The notes beneath the pieces are model-generated. The model saw only the letters and a list, made by a program, of their open reading frames with translations, ran no database searches and was not told the DNA's origin. From Ancistrus triradiatus (taxonomy: Eukaryota > Chordata > Actinopteri > Siluriformes > Loricariidae): a stretch of DNA of 64,000 nucleotides. The DNA lies in the NCBI GenBank assembly GCA_025084515.1, contig JAJAGP010000333.1:397655-461654 (forward strand), given 5' to 3'. Below, in pieces: positions 11,401-25,381 of the stretch (positions within the stretch are counted from its first letter, which is position 1; every line of letters begins with the position of its first letter). The translations under genes were made by a program, and so were the position numbers.

Positions 11401-14400
11401 GTGAAGATTCAGTTGATTCATTTACAACCACCAGCGCTTTGAAGTGGCAGCCTATTTCCAGTGCAGCTGAACCCAAGCGATGACAATCCCACAAAACATT
11501 TCAGTTCCATCAAAAGAAAGAGATCCAACCCACGGACAACAGTTGTACGTTTCTGTCCAAAAATGTAATAGAATCCTGCTTAAATTAATCACACAGGAAA
11601 AGACCCTTAACCTGGGCAATCCCCCAACAAACGCCGTCTCGACTACGACACGTCATCATCAGCTTTGTCGAAGGCGCTTTCTGTGCTGCCTTTACCAGGT
11701 TATCTGATGCTCTCCTTCACCGCATTTGCCAGCAGCTGATTACAGGAAAAAGCCACGACTGCCACTCCACCCAACAGGCAATGGATAACCAGTCCGAAAA
11801 TGCTACACTAAGCAAGCTTACTTGTATCTTCAGTAACTACCTCACTACTTTCTTCTTCCCATGCAATCTTCAAATCTTTTAAATTAGCCTAATAAGCACA
11901 GACCATACCGTGTACCTCCTCATGGCTTCCGAGTCGTGGTCTGCCTTCACTTTGGCAGGCACCAGCAGCTGGCGTGGAGGCAGCCACTTGCTTGGCGGAT
12001 GAGATGAGCTTCTCCTCGCTGGCATGGCCCTCTGCACTGGAGGCGTTGGCTGCCTACATAAGCTACGGTAGCAGCTGCCACATGCGAGCCTGCAAGGACA
12101 GAAAAGACACTGCCAGTTTGCTGGAAATCAAGTAAGTAAGCCAGGTGGGAGCATCATGAGGAATAAAAAAGTCTGCACTCACAGGGCAGCGACATGTTAA
12201 TGAATGTGTTTCAAGAGAACCTGATAATGATCAAAGAATCTTTAACACATACTGATCAATGTCCGTTTGCTTTTTAGCAACTGAAGTATAAACAAGTATA
12301 TAGGAAATTAAATCAGTCTTTAAATTCCGGACGTTGCAGCCATAAACAGCTGGTCAAATTAATTATTAAACATGTATTTTTACTGCCATAAATATTATTT
12401 ACGTTGGAAGGTGGCATCATGGCTGACTATCATTTCTGTAGCCAAGTAGGCACATGTGCTATGACTGAGTCTGGGGCTTGATGGCGTAGGATGTATCATC
12501 CACTTTTAAGAAACACATGCATGTGGTACTCACTGCTGATATGAGACCCTGGGACCACTGGCCATCATCTACAGCGTTAGCAGGAACAGAGCCCACCTAG
12601 TGAAGCAAAAGTATTTGCTCTGGGTAAATAACAATTTGACTAGGCAAATCAGAACAGCACTAAACACTCCGCTACATAATCTCACCTTGCCCTGGGCTAC
12701 CAGCTCCCTTTGTGCAGCTGATGCAGACTTTACCAGAGCGCTGGTCGCTGCTGCTATGGACTTGGCTGCTTCCAAGATCTGCTCCTCGAAGTCCAGCGAC
12801 TCATCAGCTTGCTGCGAACGACATGGTGCAGTGATTACACCATCAGACAAAAAACAGCTCTCTGACCATATAAACTTGAGCTCAGGTGTTCATTATGTGG
12901 GATGTGTACACAACTTGTATACAACTAGAGGGTGAATGAGACGCAACAGTCTCTGAAAAATGCAGCCAATGAAGCCTGGGGTCATTCATCCGCCCTGCAT
13001 CTGTTTAAGGCTGACACCTAGCGGCATCGAGGAGCAATTGCATAATTTTTCAGTCCTGAATTGCTCCACACACAGCGAACAGACTATGGTTATTCTCCAG
13101 AACTCAAGACAAACCCTTTACAACGTGCCTGCAAATGGATTTGTAGTGAAATGACTTCTGTAACTAGTGAACATGCCAGGATATCAGGTACATGCTCCTT
13201 CTCACTCACAGCACACAAGAGCATACAAGTCTGGAGACAGGGCGGGACACTGTAGGAATATGTTTGATATATAGTTGGACTGAATAACAACCTAATATAT
13301 CAAACATATCAGACAGAGCCCTGCAGCAAAGGCTTCCAGGTTTAGCTGACCTCTAGAGCATGAAGGAGAGGAGACGAGGACAGTAGGGGAGATAAACATA
13401 GGTCGGGGGGATGAACAAAAACTGGCTGGAGACGACCATGGAGAGTGAACAAAAGAGAAAGGAGAGAACAGGTCAGCAGAAGGCAGGTGAGGATATGAAA
13501 GGATGCTGCAGGAAAAGTGAAATGGATGGAGATGACAAAAGACTGAATGGACAGAGTAGCATTATCAAAGTGTTCGACTTGCAAGCTTGCCTGAGATCCC
13601 AATCACCTTGCCAAGCTCCCTAAATTTACATACCGATTTAAAGCTAAATATATGGAAACAACAAATGTGAATGTTTAGAAGCATGCATGATACCACATAA
13701 TGAGCACGGCCTCACCGCCATGAAAAAAATAACCTACAGACTTGAGGTATTTTCACACCAAGTCTGTCAAGTTTTAGAAAAGAAAACGTATATTAATGCC
13801 AGCTTTCAGAGTCCAAAGCTGACAGACAGCTTTTTCAATCAGAGTCTAATTTCTGCATTGTTTGGATGCCTTAAAAATCAGGCTGACCAATCAGAGCTCC
13901 GTTGTCAGGCAGAACAGCTCATCCTGCTCGTAGCAGAGCACAAGAGAATATACGACCAGCAACAGGCTGACTATAAAAATATGGAGGTTAAAGATACTAT
14001 TTGACGGAACACAGCTGAACGACTGGGGAATGTACCTCATGAAGACTGTATGAAACCATTTTCTTGTGTCTTCCAAGTGCATTCTAGTCTGTTCATGCCC
14101 ACAAAAACACAACATGGCTTCCCTCACTAATCTTCACTCGGATCTTTTTTTGATTGAAGAAAGCAAGACGGACAGGGAGTTTTCACTCCCTGAGAGCCTC
14201 AGTACGTTAAAAATCCCATTCGTTCTTTGGGTACTCGTTGTGAATAGGCCTGAGGTCAGTATATTGCTTACCAGTTAATTAGGAACAACCCTGTCGTACA
14301 TCGTACGTTCCAAGTTTGTCATGTGACTGTGGTATAACTGAGGCAGAGCATGGTTTCTGGCATCAGTTAATGTTTTTTTGCTACATATTTTGAACAGTTG

Positions 14401-17400
14401 AAATGCGAGACCACACGGTATGATTGCTGTCACCAAGCGTGCCAGTTCTGGCACTGCTCAAACAGCTGTAGCAAACAAACAGGTCAATGCAATAATCGCA
14501 GACTGCACCACTTTTCAGACTTGCCTTAAGGTAGTGGCGGCTCAACACTTAAGGTACTGGATTATAAGTTCCACCAGTGCAAAAGTGCCACTATTGGACA
14601 CTTAAGCAAGGCACTTAACATTCACTTGGATTGTAAATATTGTATCAGCTGCATGTAGTTCCAGATAAGGACACCTGTAAATGTTTTTCTTTGAATAATT
14701 TGTGAAACTAATACTGGAGCATTTGAGCTATGGTTGTTGCCTAGTATGGATATCTGAGTAAATAAAATACATTGATCTAATGCATTTAGCTTTAGAACTC
14801 CGATCAACAGAATGGCAATTCTTGGTTTGGTTCTCCAGATTTCAAAAGTAGGAGGTGGCATCGTTTTGGTGTGATTTTCTACTGCTGAGATACCAGCAAT
14901 AATTACTGGGAAATTGCTATTAAACCAACCAGGTATAATGAGGGTGAGGTATAATGGCAAAATGCTATCAGCTAATAAAGTACCTTGACAGATGTAGTGC
15001 AACACAGACGAGTCCAATGAGAAAAATGCTTCGGGGAAAACAAGCTGACCTTTCCTTTGCTCCAAGGTTTAGACAGGTTTGACTCTAAGCTCAACTCGCT
15101 CATTAAATAACCGTCAAAATGCCTAAGTCCTTGAAAAGAACCCAAGACATCACCCTTTAGCCTTCATCAAACAAAGTATTTTCTATATTGCTATACCCCC
15201 CCATATCATCAGCCAGGGGTACATTCCAGCACAGCAAGGCCAGGTGCAACTGATTTGACAGTTATTTTTGGTGGTCAGCTTTATTGAAGGAGTGTTTATG
15301 AACATGTTGTAGACACTAAAGAATGGATAGATGCATACCTTAGGCTTAGCTCTGGGCTGCAGCTGCTCTAGCTTCTTAGCTGCAGCCTCGATGGATGCTG
15401 CAGCTCCCAAAAGCTCCGTCTCAGCAATCACTGTAGGGTCTTCTGGGTCTACCCACTCTGAGCCTAGCATGGGGACACGTGGGTCACAGTTGAGGACACC
15501 TGAGTACAGTTTAATTCCAAGACCTCTTCATCATTGGCACTTCAGAGCAACATAAAGACCACATTTACAGTATCGGTGTACCAAATAAAATAAAAAAATT
15601 CAGAACATTTAAACCAAACCTTGAAAACTGCTTTATGTAAATGTAAATACTGATTCAGAGGTTTGTTTTTATCCTGATGCACAGGCAATTTTCTAGCACT
15701 AAATATTTACTCACAGGTTCCATAAACACTTATTAATATGCAGCTTGGGCACAAGCCATGTCCTCCAGCTAACTGCTGCTCAATCTGTCAAAATACATTC
15801 ATATTCACAGCTTTTGGCAGAATGAGCTTGTCCAGTGTTACAGAATTGCTTAAAAATCTGGAACATCCACTTTGGCTGCATCACAAACTATATAGCACCG
15901 TACTAAACGGCACAGTCAATCCCCAATATCACAATAAACCTTGCTCTGAGAAATGGTTCCAATAATGATTATTCGGATAACGCAAGCACAACTCCCATTA
16001 TTTTATGGGGAAATCCCAACCTAGTACCCATTTATTTAAAACCCAACCTATTTGCAATGATGTCAGCAATATATAGTGGCACAGGGGACCTTCTGCTTTT
16101 GACTTTGTAACACTGTACGAGCATGCACAGTCTCTAGCTGTTTCTTCTAGCAACAAATGCTAGAATATAAAAACAACAACAATTACTTCATGATTAAAAA
16201 CTGAACAAAACGAAAGTGGAACGTGTATTTAGAGATAAAATGCCATTCAGAACACCATCTACTTCCATTATTTTACTGATCCTTATTCGTTATATTGGGT
16301 TATAGCAGCTCCGATCACAAGTAGAGACAGGAGTCCTCATATTTTAGCAGGAACTCGGACATGCTTTTCGATAGCAGAATTACTTCACATTAGTATACTA
16401 CCAATGGAGTAGTTGTAGGTAGTACACCGTAACACTTTGGAACACAGCCAAATTAGTGGGCCAGCTAAGCTAGGTGTTAGTAAAGTAGTAAATTTAGAAC
16501 ATGAAAAAATGTAATTGTTTTGAATTTAGAGTACCTATAAACACATTTCAGTCATTCAGGGCATACAGGTTCCTGTAGCACATTTGCCCACAGATGCTGC
16601 AGCTGGGCCTGTAGATCCTGCACATTTGTAGGTTGCCAAAGCTGGTGTCCCAGCTGGTCCCATAAATGCTCGATTGGCAAAAAAATAAGGCAACCGGGCA
16701 GGCCAAGGAAGTGTTGCAATCTGGCAGAGACATCCAAACCCTTGCTGTGAGTGGGTGAGCATTATCTTGCTGAAAAATGCAGTTGGAAGCCCCTCAATGA
16801 GAGGCACCACGTTGCCGCACATATCGCTGATCTGTTAGTATCCCTCACATCACTACTACGGGTGACCTACTGTTATATGTAAAGGCTCCCCAGATCATCA
16901 CTCCACCAGTTGGTGGCAGTGGGTCACTCCACAGCAAAGGCAGGATTGAAGCGCTCACCACAAGGCCTCCATACTTGAACCAGACTGTCATCCGATCCTA
17001 ATCAGAGCCTGGTTTTGTCACTAAAGATGATTCGGTTCCAGTCCATAGCAGTCTAGGTTTCTTGTTCATGACTCCACTGCAAAAGGTGGCGATGGTGTCT
17101 GGCTGGCAAGTGCAGGAAATGTAATGGGCACCGTGACAACAAATGTCTGTCAGCCAAGAACCTGGAAATGGTCCGGGCAGAGACGGGTGTGTAGTGAAGG
17201 TGCCATCTGTGTCTGGATGGTGGACAGCGAAACAGTGGGAGCTGCTTGTGTTTGTCGGGGAATCAAACGATCCTCTCTACTGGTGGACTGTCTGGGCTGA
17301 CCGGAGCCTGTTCGCCGTGTGGGCGATGGTGGGCAATTGATTGAAACGATCCTGCACCCCCTCTCAAAGTCTTTCAGCTGGGTAAAACATCTTTGACTGC

Positions 17401-20400
17401 ATCATACAGGCATGCCTAGTAGTCAACAATCTCCCACCAAGAGGTACGCTACCCAAAAGAAGCCTCTGAGAGCCTTGTTATAGGGAAGCAATTTTATACC
17501 CTCTTGTTGCAAGACCCAGTGGCTAATCAGACCACATCTGTAATCATTTACATATCTGCATGCTGAGTTTTGCAGCAATCCGACACATCCGGGTGCTTTA
17601 TTTTTTGTCAATGAATGTATTAAAACAGAAACTGTATAACAATACTATTAAAATGTTTAAATGTATGCATGTCTAATAAATAGGAATTCAGTTTGAACTG
17701 GTCTATAACAGACAGCACACACTACTTGCTACACATGAAAATTAATGCTGTGTGAAGTACTCCCCTAACTCCTACACAGACACACACAAATACATACATA
17801 ACCGCCCTTGTTTAATTACCACTTTGATGTTTGAAGTGTAGCTTACAGAAATTTATTTCTGATGGATTATAGTCATTCTTCACAAACTTTTAAGTGCCTA
17901 TAAAATATCCCTTCTTTAATAGCCAGTATACACAGAGATGGTTTTGAGGATTACAGTGACACCTGGTTAACTCAACCCCCACCCATCCCCTTCATGCGGT
18001 CTCCTACTTACCTCCATCTGCAGCAGAGGAAATAAAAACAGTGGAATTAGAGGAGAGAAGCTAAGAGGCTCAGCGTACCAATGGCAGTATGAACCCTGAA
18101 CAGTTCTGCTTAACACTTGTATACTGACATGGGTCTACGCTCACGTGTAATAAGATTTAACCATTTATCTATGATCTCTTAAAGCCTGTTTTACCGAGGC
18201 TTTGTTTTCCATCATAAACACCTATCTAATGGTGCAGTGGGCCTTCATTACTGTTACACTATATAAATGGGTTTGATTCATTACATAAGGGCCAAAAGCA
18301 AACATTGCCCATTTGAAATCTATACTGCATGCTAGTTCTGGGCGGTAAACCGATTCAGCGGTCAAGATGCTGTTGACAACACTAGCAACTTACTCCATCA
18401 CATCAGCAGGAAACACGTGTTGGCATACTTAGAGTTTATGCAATTACTGTGGTCAACCAGTAGTGCCAGGGGAACAGTGAAGCCAAAGGCTCAGACATCA
18501 TTTGAAGAGGCATTTCCTCAAGGCACTGCTTATGACAGGATAAGCAAACAGTGCAGCGACATTACAATCCGTTGTAAGGTTCAGAGCAATGATTAAAACA
18601 CTGCATTCAAGGTACGTGTTACTGGGGCGAAAATTATTGGGCAGCAACAAAAAAAGCTTTACGTTATGTTTTAAGTTTGGACAATAAAAATTTTTACATT
18701 CTGAAACTGTTTCATGCATACCATTTCCTTCTTATATTGTGTAATTTTGTAGGAAGTATTTTGATAACACAACAATTCTGACTTAATTATATACAGTGGG
18801 ACAAAAAAGTATTTAGTCAGCCACTGATTGTGCAAGTTCTCCTACTTAGAAAGATGAGAGAGGTCTGTAATTTTCATCGTAGGTACAAAATGAGAAAAAA
18901 AAAATCCAGGAAATCACATTGAAAGATTTTTTCAAGAATTTAATGTAAATCATGGTGGAAAATAAGTATTTGGTCACCCACAAACAAGCAAGATTTCTGG
19001 CTCTCACAGACCTGTAACTTCTTTAAGAAGCTCTTCTGTCCTCCACTCGTTACCTGTATTAATGGAACCTGTTTGACCTCATTATCTGTATAAAACACAC
19101 CTGTCCACAGCCTCAAACAGTCAGGACTTCCAAACTCAACCATGACCAAGACCAAAGAGCTGTCGAAGGATACCAGGAAGAAAATTGTAGACCTGCACCA
19201 GGCTGGGAAAAGAGTGAATCTACAATAGGCAAGCAGGTTGGTGTGAATAAATCAACTGTGGGAGCAATTGTAAGAAAATGGAAGACATACAAGTCCATTG
19301 ATAATCTCCCTCAATCTGGGGCTCCATGCAAGATCTCATCCCGTGGGGTCAAAATGATCATGAGAACGATGAGCAAAAATCCCAGAACTACACGAAGGGA
19401 CCTGATGAATGACCTGCAGAGAACTGGGGACCCAAAGTAACAAAGGCTACCATCAGTAACAACACTACGCCGAGAGGGACTCAGATCCTGCAGTGCCAGG
19501 CGTGTCCCCCTGCTTAAGCCAATACATGTCCAGGCCTGTCTGAAGTTTGCCAGAGAGCCAGATGGATGATCCAGAAGAGGATTGGGAGAATATCATGTGG
19601 TCAGATGAAACCAAAATAGAACTTTTTGGTAAAAACTCAACTTGTCATGTTTGGAGGAAGAAGAATGCTGAGTTGCATCCCAAGAACACCATACCTACTG
19701 TGAAGCATGGGGGATGGAAACATCATGCTTTGGGGCTGTTTTTCTGCAAAGGGGACAGGACGACTGATCCGTGTTAAGGGAAGAATGAACGGGGCCATGT
19801 ATCGTGAGATTTTAAGCCAAAACCTCCTTCCATCAGTGAGAGCATTGAAGATGGAACGTGGCTGGGTCTTCCAGCATGACAATGATCCCAAACACACTGC
19901 CCGAGCAACGATGGAGTGGCCTAGCCAGTCTCCAGACCTCAACCCCATAGAAAATTTGTAGAGGGAGTTGAAAGTCCGTCTTGCCCAGTGACAGCCCCAA
20001 AACATCACTGCTCTAGAGGAGATCTGCATGGAGGAATGGGACAGAATACCAGCTACAGTGTGTACAAAGCTGTTAAAGACTTACAGGAAACGTTTGACCT
20101 CTGTCATTGCCAACAAAGGTTATGTTACAAAGTATTGGTTTAAATTTTTGTTACTGACCAAATACTTATTTTCCACCATAATTTACAATTAAATTCTTTA
20201 CTGACTAAATACTTTTTTTGCCCCACTACACATGTTGATTTTATTATATTCTATGTAGTCCTGACAGCAGAATAACTCACAAACCTACATATAAGCCTAG
20301 TCATGCTCAATTAACAAAAAAACCCCAACAACTAAAATGCCATAATGTACTATAAAACAGCCAGAGTCTTTAGAAAAAGTACAAATATTTGATCATACCG

Positions 20401-23400
20401 CCCAGCACCACCACATGCAGTACAGTGCTATAATTGGTAATATGACAAAACTCACAATGTGTGGTAGGAACTGCTGATATATGTGGCTATTGGTTCAGAT
20501 ATTAACGTGACAGGTAGTCGTGCACGTGTTCACCTTTCATGGCTTCAGCTGTCTGGATGAGCTCAGTGACTGAGCTAGCTACTTTCTTTGACAGTGCAGC
20601 TAACTGTTGCCTGTGTTCTGCTGTAGGTTTCTGGAGAACCTGAAATGGAAACACAGACCAAATATAAATCTTATATGTAGTTTCATACAACCTTGTATAC
20701 AATTTCTCCACATCAATTTTCCTGATACCTCCCCCCTCCATCGTTTATTCCTCAAACATTTAGAAAGTTTTACCCAAGACTGCTCATTGGGGCTGTGGAC
20801 CCAAATGTTACTGAAGTTACTTCAAGACAACATTCTATTGTGATAAGCTGTATACTATATAGAATAATTTGACTTGGCACAAACAGACATGAGAGGAACA
20901 AGAGAAAATGTCTTGGTATCAGTCCCATAGCATTATCTCTCCTCCACCAAACTTTACAGTTGGCACAATGCAGTCTGGCAGGTAACGTTCTCCTGGCATT
21001 CACCAAACCCAGACTCATCCATCAAACTGCCAGATAGAAAACATGAGTCATCATTCCACACAAGTTTCCACTGCTCCAGAATTTAGTGGCAGTGTGCTTT
21101 ACACCACTCCATCCGACACCTGGCATTGTGCCATTGCACTTGCTGATGTAAGGCTTGCATGGAGCTGCTCGGCCATGGAAAGTCATGCCATGAAGCTCTT
21201 GGCGCACACTTTTTGGGTGGATGTTAATCCGGAGGAGGTTTGTGTAACTCTGCAGTGATTGTGCAGTGTTAATGACTTTTATGCACCGTCTCAGCACTCG
21301 GCGACCCCACTCTGTAACTTTACGTGGTCCAACACTTCATGGCTGAGTTGCCGTGGTTACTAAACGCTTCCATTCATTAATTAATACCACTCACATTTTA
21401 TTGTGGAATATCTAAGAGGGAAGAAATTTCACAACAAATTTGATGCAACAGTGGCATCCTATTACAGCGCCACGCTGGAATTCCGTGAGCTCTTTAGAAT
21501 ACATAAATCTATGTAAGGCAGACTGCATGTCTAAGTGCTTGATTTCATCCACCTGTCACAATGGGTCTGAACAAAACACCTGAATTCAGTGATTAAATGG
21601 TGTGTCTCAGTACTTTTGTCCATACAGTGTATTTTATTGTGTTCATATGTAGACTCTTCTAGTTGGTCTGATTTCACCCAAATGAGTTTGGGTTCCTCAT
21701 TTGAGCCTCTCAAGGTTTCTTCCTTGTGTCACATTCTGTGCAGTTTGTCACTGTTGTGCTTAGCTTGAAAAGCATTACGCAACTAGAACATGCTGCGATT
21801 GTCCAAAACCTCTGTGTTTAGACACTGGCAGGTTGCCAAAGCACAACGCTGATAAAAGTGGCCTTGGCAGATGTAACACCAATTAGCTTTTCAAATATTT
21901 CTCATGCATTGTGGCTATACTGACAAACCTTAGACCAGAGATGCATGACTACGACAGTACCAGTTTGGCCTGAGTGAGTAAACACACGCACCAGAAGGAC
22001 ATGCTCGAGCAGGTCGATGTATCCGGTGGTGCATTCAAGGCCATAAAATTGGGCTTTGTTCTTCACATCCTCAGGCACCTCCTGATGAAAAGCAGCTTGC
22101 TGCAGGAGACAGACACAACATTAAACACAGCGCATGTGATACCTGCACATTACACAAAATCACTGCAGGTCTCTAATGAATGCTCAGTCAGTCAAGTCGC
22201 TGAAAGCTAAGCTATGTTCAATCAGCTCGACTAGCCTGCAACCGCTCTTTGTGCAGCCTATTTGAAAGTAGTGTAGCGCAAAGCGACCTTGCGAAGTGAG
22301 CTCACACCCTCTTCAACCCGGTTATGTACTTTTGTCATTTCAGCTGGGAGAGGTGGTGCTAAAGCTGCTGAATTAACAGTGAGAGGGTCTGTGTGTAGTG
22401 TGCATTCGAATATGTATGTGTATATTGTATACATGTGTGTTTGAGTGAGAGAGAGAGAATGAGAGACTGATTAGCACCTTGCAGGTGAACAGCATGTCAG
22501 AGATAGCTTTGCGGCTCATGTTGGCAGTGGAAATGACGTCCTCCTGCTGGCCAGAGTTGCCCGCTGCCACAGCTTTGGCTGTAGCAACAGTGATGCCCTT
22601 GGTCATGCGGATGAGCTCCTCTGGGGTGGCACACTTCTCTGGAGTGTCCTTGGACTGGAAAACCTGCACCAAGGACAATTTATTAAAAACTGTCCCTGCA
22701 ACTTTGCACTTGGCTCAATTTCTCTAATGAACCTGATATTGGCTTTAAGCCGATTTCTAATTAAGACTGTTTCTTTGTAGTTTGTTTAGTTACAAAAGAA
22801 TGCGTTTGGATATCATGTTTCAAACATATCTGCTTGTTAAGTAATCAATGTGTTGGACTGTCATTGGATATGGAATTATTAACCTACTTATGCCATCTAT
22901 CACCTTGCCAGCTTCATTAGCCGTTTCAGTACAGCAGATGTAAAGACATGTAACAGTGCAGCATCTGGGGCAGAAAATGTATTAGCTCATTAACTTAAGA
23001 GAACTTATTAGCGCCAAGATGATGACGAAGATGAGCAGGTCTTACCACTCGGGTGAATTAGGTGCACTGGATCTGCGCTCTGCAGCACAAGAACTGTGCA
23101 TGGATCGCAGAACAGTTGTGGATTAGAGTCTATATGAGAATTAGGTTCTGTTTGCGATTGGGAAAAAACATGGGGATAGAAACAAGTGGAGTAAGATGTA
23201 CTCTGTTGTTACAATGCAGCCCACCAGAGAAACAAGGGGATACAAACCCTGCATGTTTCCACCAAGTTAAATGCTCTCATTTGTCACAACCTCTGTCAGT
23301 TCCCTGCATTATTCTCAAATAAATGCTTGCGTCATACATAGATCAGGAAATGGACAGAAGGACAGTTTCTAATTCCATAAATGTTTGTGTGTGGCTGAGT

Positions 23401-24510
23401 ATGCTGATATTAAATAAATCAATCTATGGCTAACACGTGTCTATTTCTTCACTACAGTCGCTCTTACAGCTTTGCCATAAATACATATACAGTACTTTTC
23501 AAAAGTCTTAGGCCACCATTAGATTTTTTGTTTTAGCAAATGTAGAATTACCGTATGTAATTATTTCTCATTCTCTTTAGTAGAATACTGGCTGCAGTGG
23601 CAAGTATTTAGTGCGAGTCTTCATCAGGATGCCAAGTTGACCCTTTCAGTCTAAAGAAGCTTGATCAGGATTGGTCTTTTGGGAGGTCATACTAAATGCT
23701 GACTTTTGCCTGCAGAAGCCTTTGTTCTGAAAATTGTGTACACATATTCCCTGTATTTTCCATGCACATCTTAACGAGACTGAGAAACAATTCTTTTTGG
23801 TCATTATACCATTCTTAAACAACAAATCTAATGGTGGCCTGAGACCTTTGTAGAGTACTGTATTCATTATGGTGTTTGGACAACATCCAGACTGCATAAC
23901 ATACAATTTCACAGAACGTACTGTGGACAATAACTGATGCACATCTGTAATAACCACATCAAGCCTCCCATTACATGAATTTCTTGAATCACCAACACTC
24001 GTGCTAAAGACAAAGCAAACGCAGTACCTCTGCTTTTACATTTTGGTATCAAGACAAACAAAGGCCAACAACTTGAAGGTCTCTTGCAAAAACTCAGCCT
24101 CCACCCTTGTCAACCACTTGGTGTGTATACTTATAACTGACATCATAAGATATGGTGGGGGATAAGATTTGAAGTTTTTCAGAATGGTTATGAAATAAAA
24201 AAGATGGGCCAACTGAAGACTTCCCTGTGATGAACAGGATGCATGAGGTCATGTACTAATAGCTCTGCGTTATTTCTATATAAACCAAAGCTCCTACAGT
24301 TGTGCAATAAGTTGGTGTATTAATAACAGCTCTTCAGTAGTGACTGTATTGGTATTGTGGGGTTTAGTATAGACTGTCAGACGTGTTAAATGCTCCTGGC
24401 CTGGAAGAAACCTGATAAGGACTATCAGCTCATTAGTGGTGAAACTGACCATAAAGACCCTTCTGCACACTCTCACCCTGCCCCTGCTTAACGCAACAGG
24501 AGACTCCAGT

Positions 24511-24572
<62 letters not shown>

Positions 24573-24601
24573 ATATATATACACGCATGTGTGTATGTGT
24601 A

Positions 24602-24658
<57 letters not shown>

Positions 24659-24766
24659 TAGACGAGAGAGAGATAGAGAGAGATCTAGATAGATAGACAC
24701 ACATACACACACAAACCACACACACACACACACACACACTAGAGAGAGATAATACAGACATGACAT

Positions 24767-24801
<35 letters not shown>

Positions 24802-25322
24802 TACAGACAACATCAGATATAGAGAGAGAGAGAGATATAGAGGACAGAGACAGACAGACATACAGACTACATACATAGAATAGATAGATAGAGAAGACAC
24901 AGAGGACAGAGAGAGAGAGAGAGATACACACAGAGAGATAAGAGAGAGAGAGAGAGAGAAAAAAAGATACGAAGAGAAGACCGGAGAGAGAGAGAGAGAG
25001 AGAGAGAGATTAGAGAGAGGATATAGATAGAGACATACAGAAAACATACATACATAAAGAAAGACAAGACAGAACAGACATGAAAGACAGACAGACAGAC
25101 AGAGAGATCGAGAGAGATAGATAGATAGGGAACATAGACATAGGAAAGAGATATAGATAGAGAGATAGAGATATAGTAGAGAGAGACATATATAGAGATA
25201 GATATAATACATATATATATACACATACATATATATATATATACATAGATATATACACATACATATATATATATAATATATATATTATCTATATACCTAC
25301 ATATATATATATATATATATAT

Positions 25323-25381
<59 letters not shown>

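Noticed and set aside
11612..12089. Calling the whole locus a pseudogene
   Set aside because: Twenty-one of 26 exons are clean with correct phases and splice sites; the defects are single-base and clustered.
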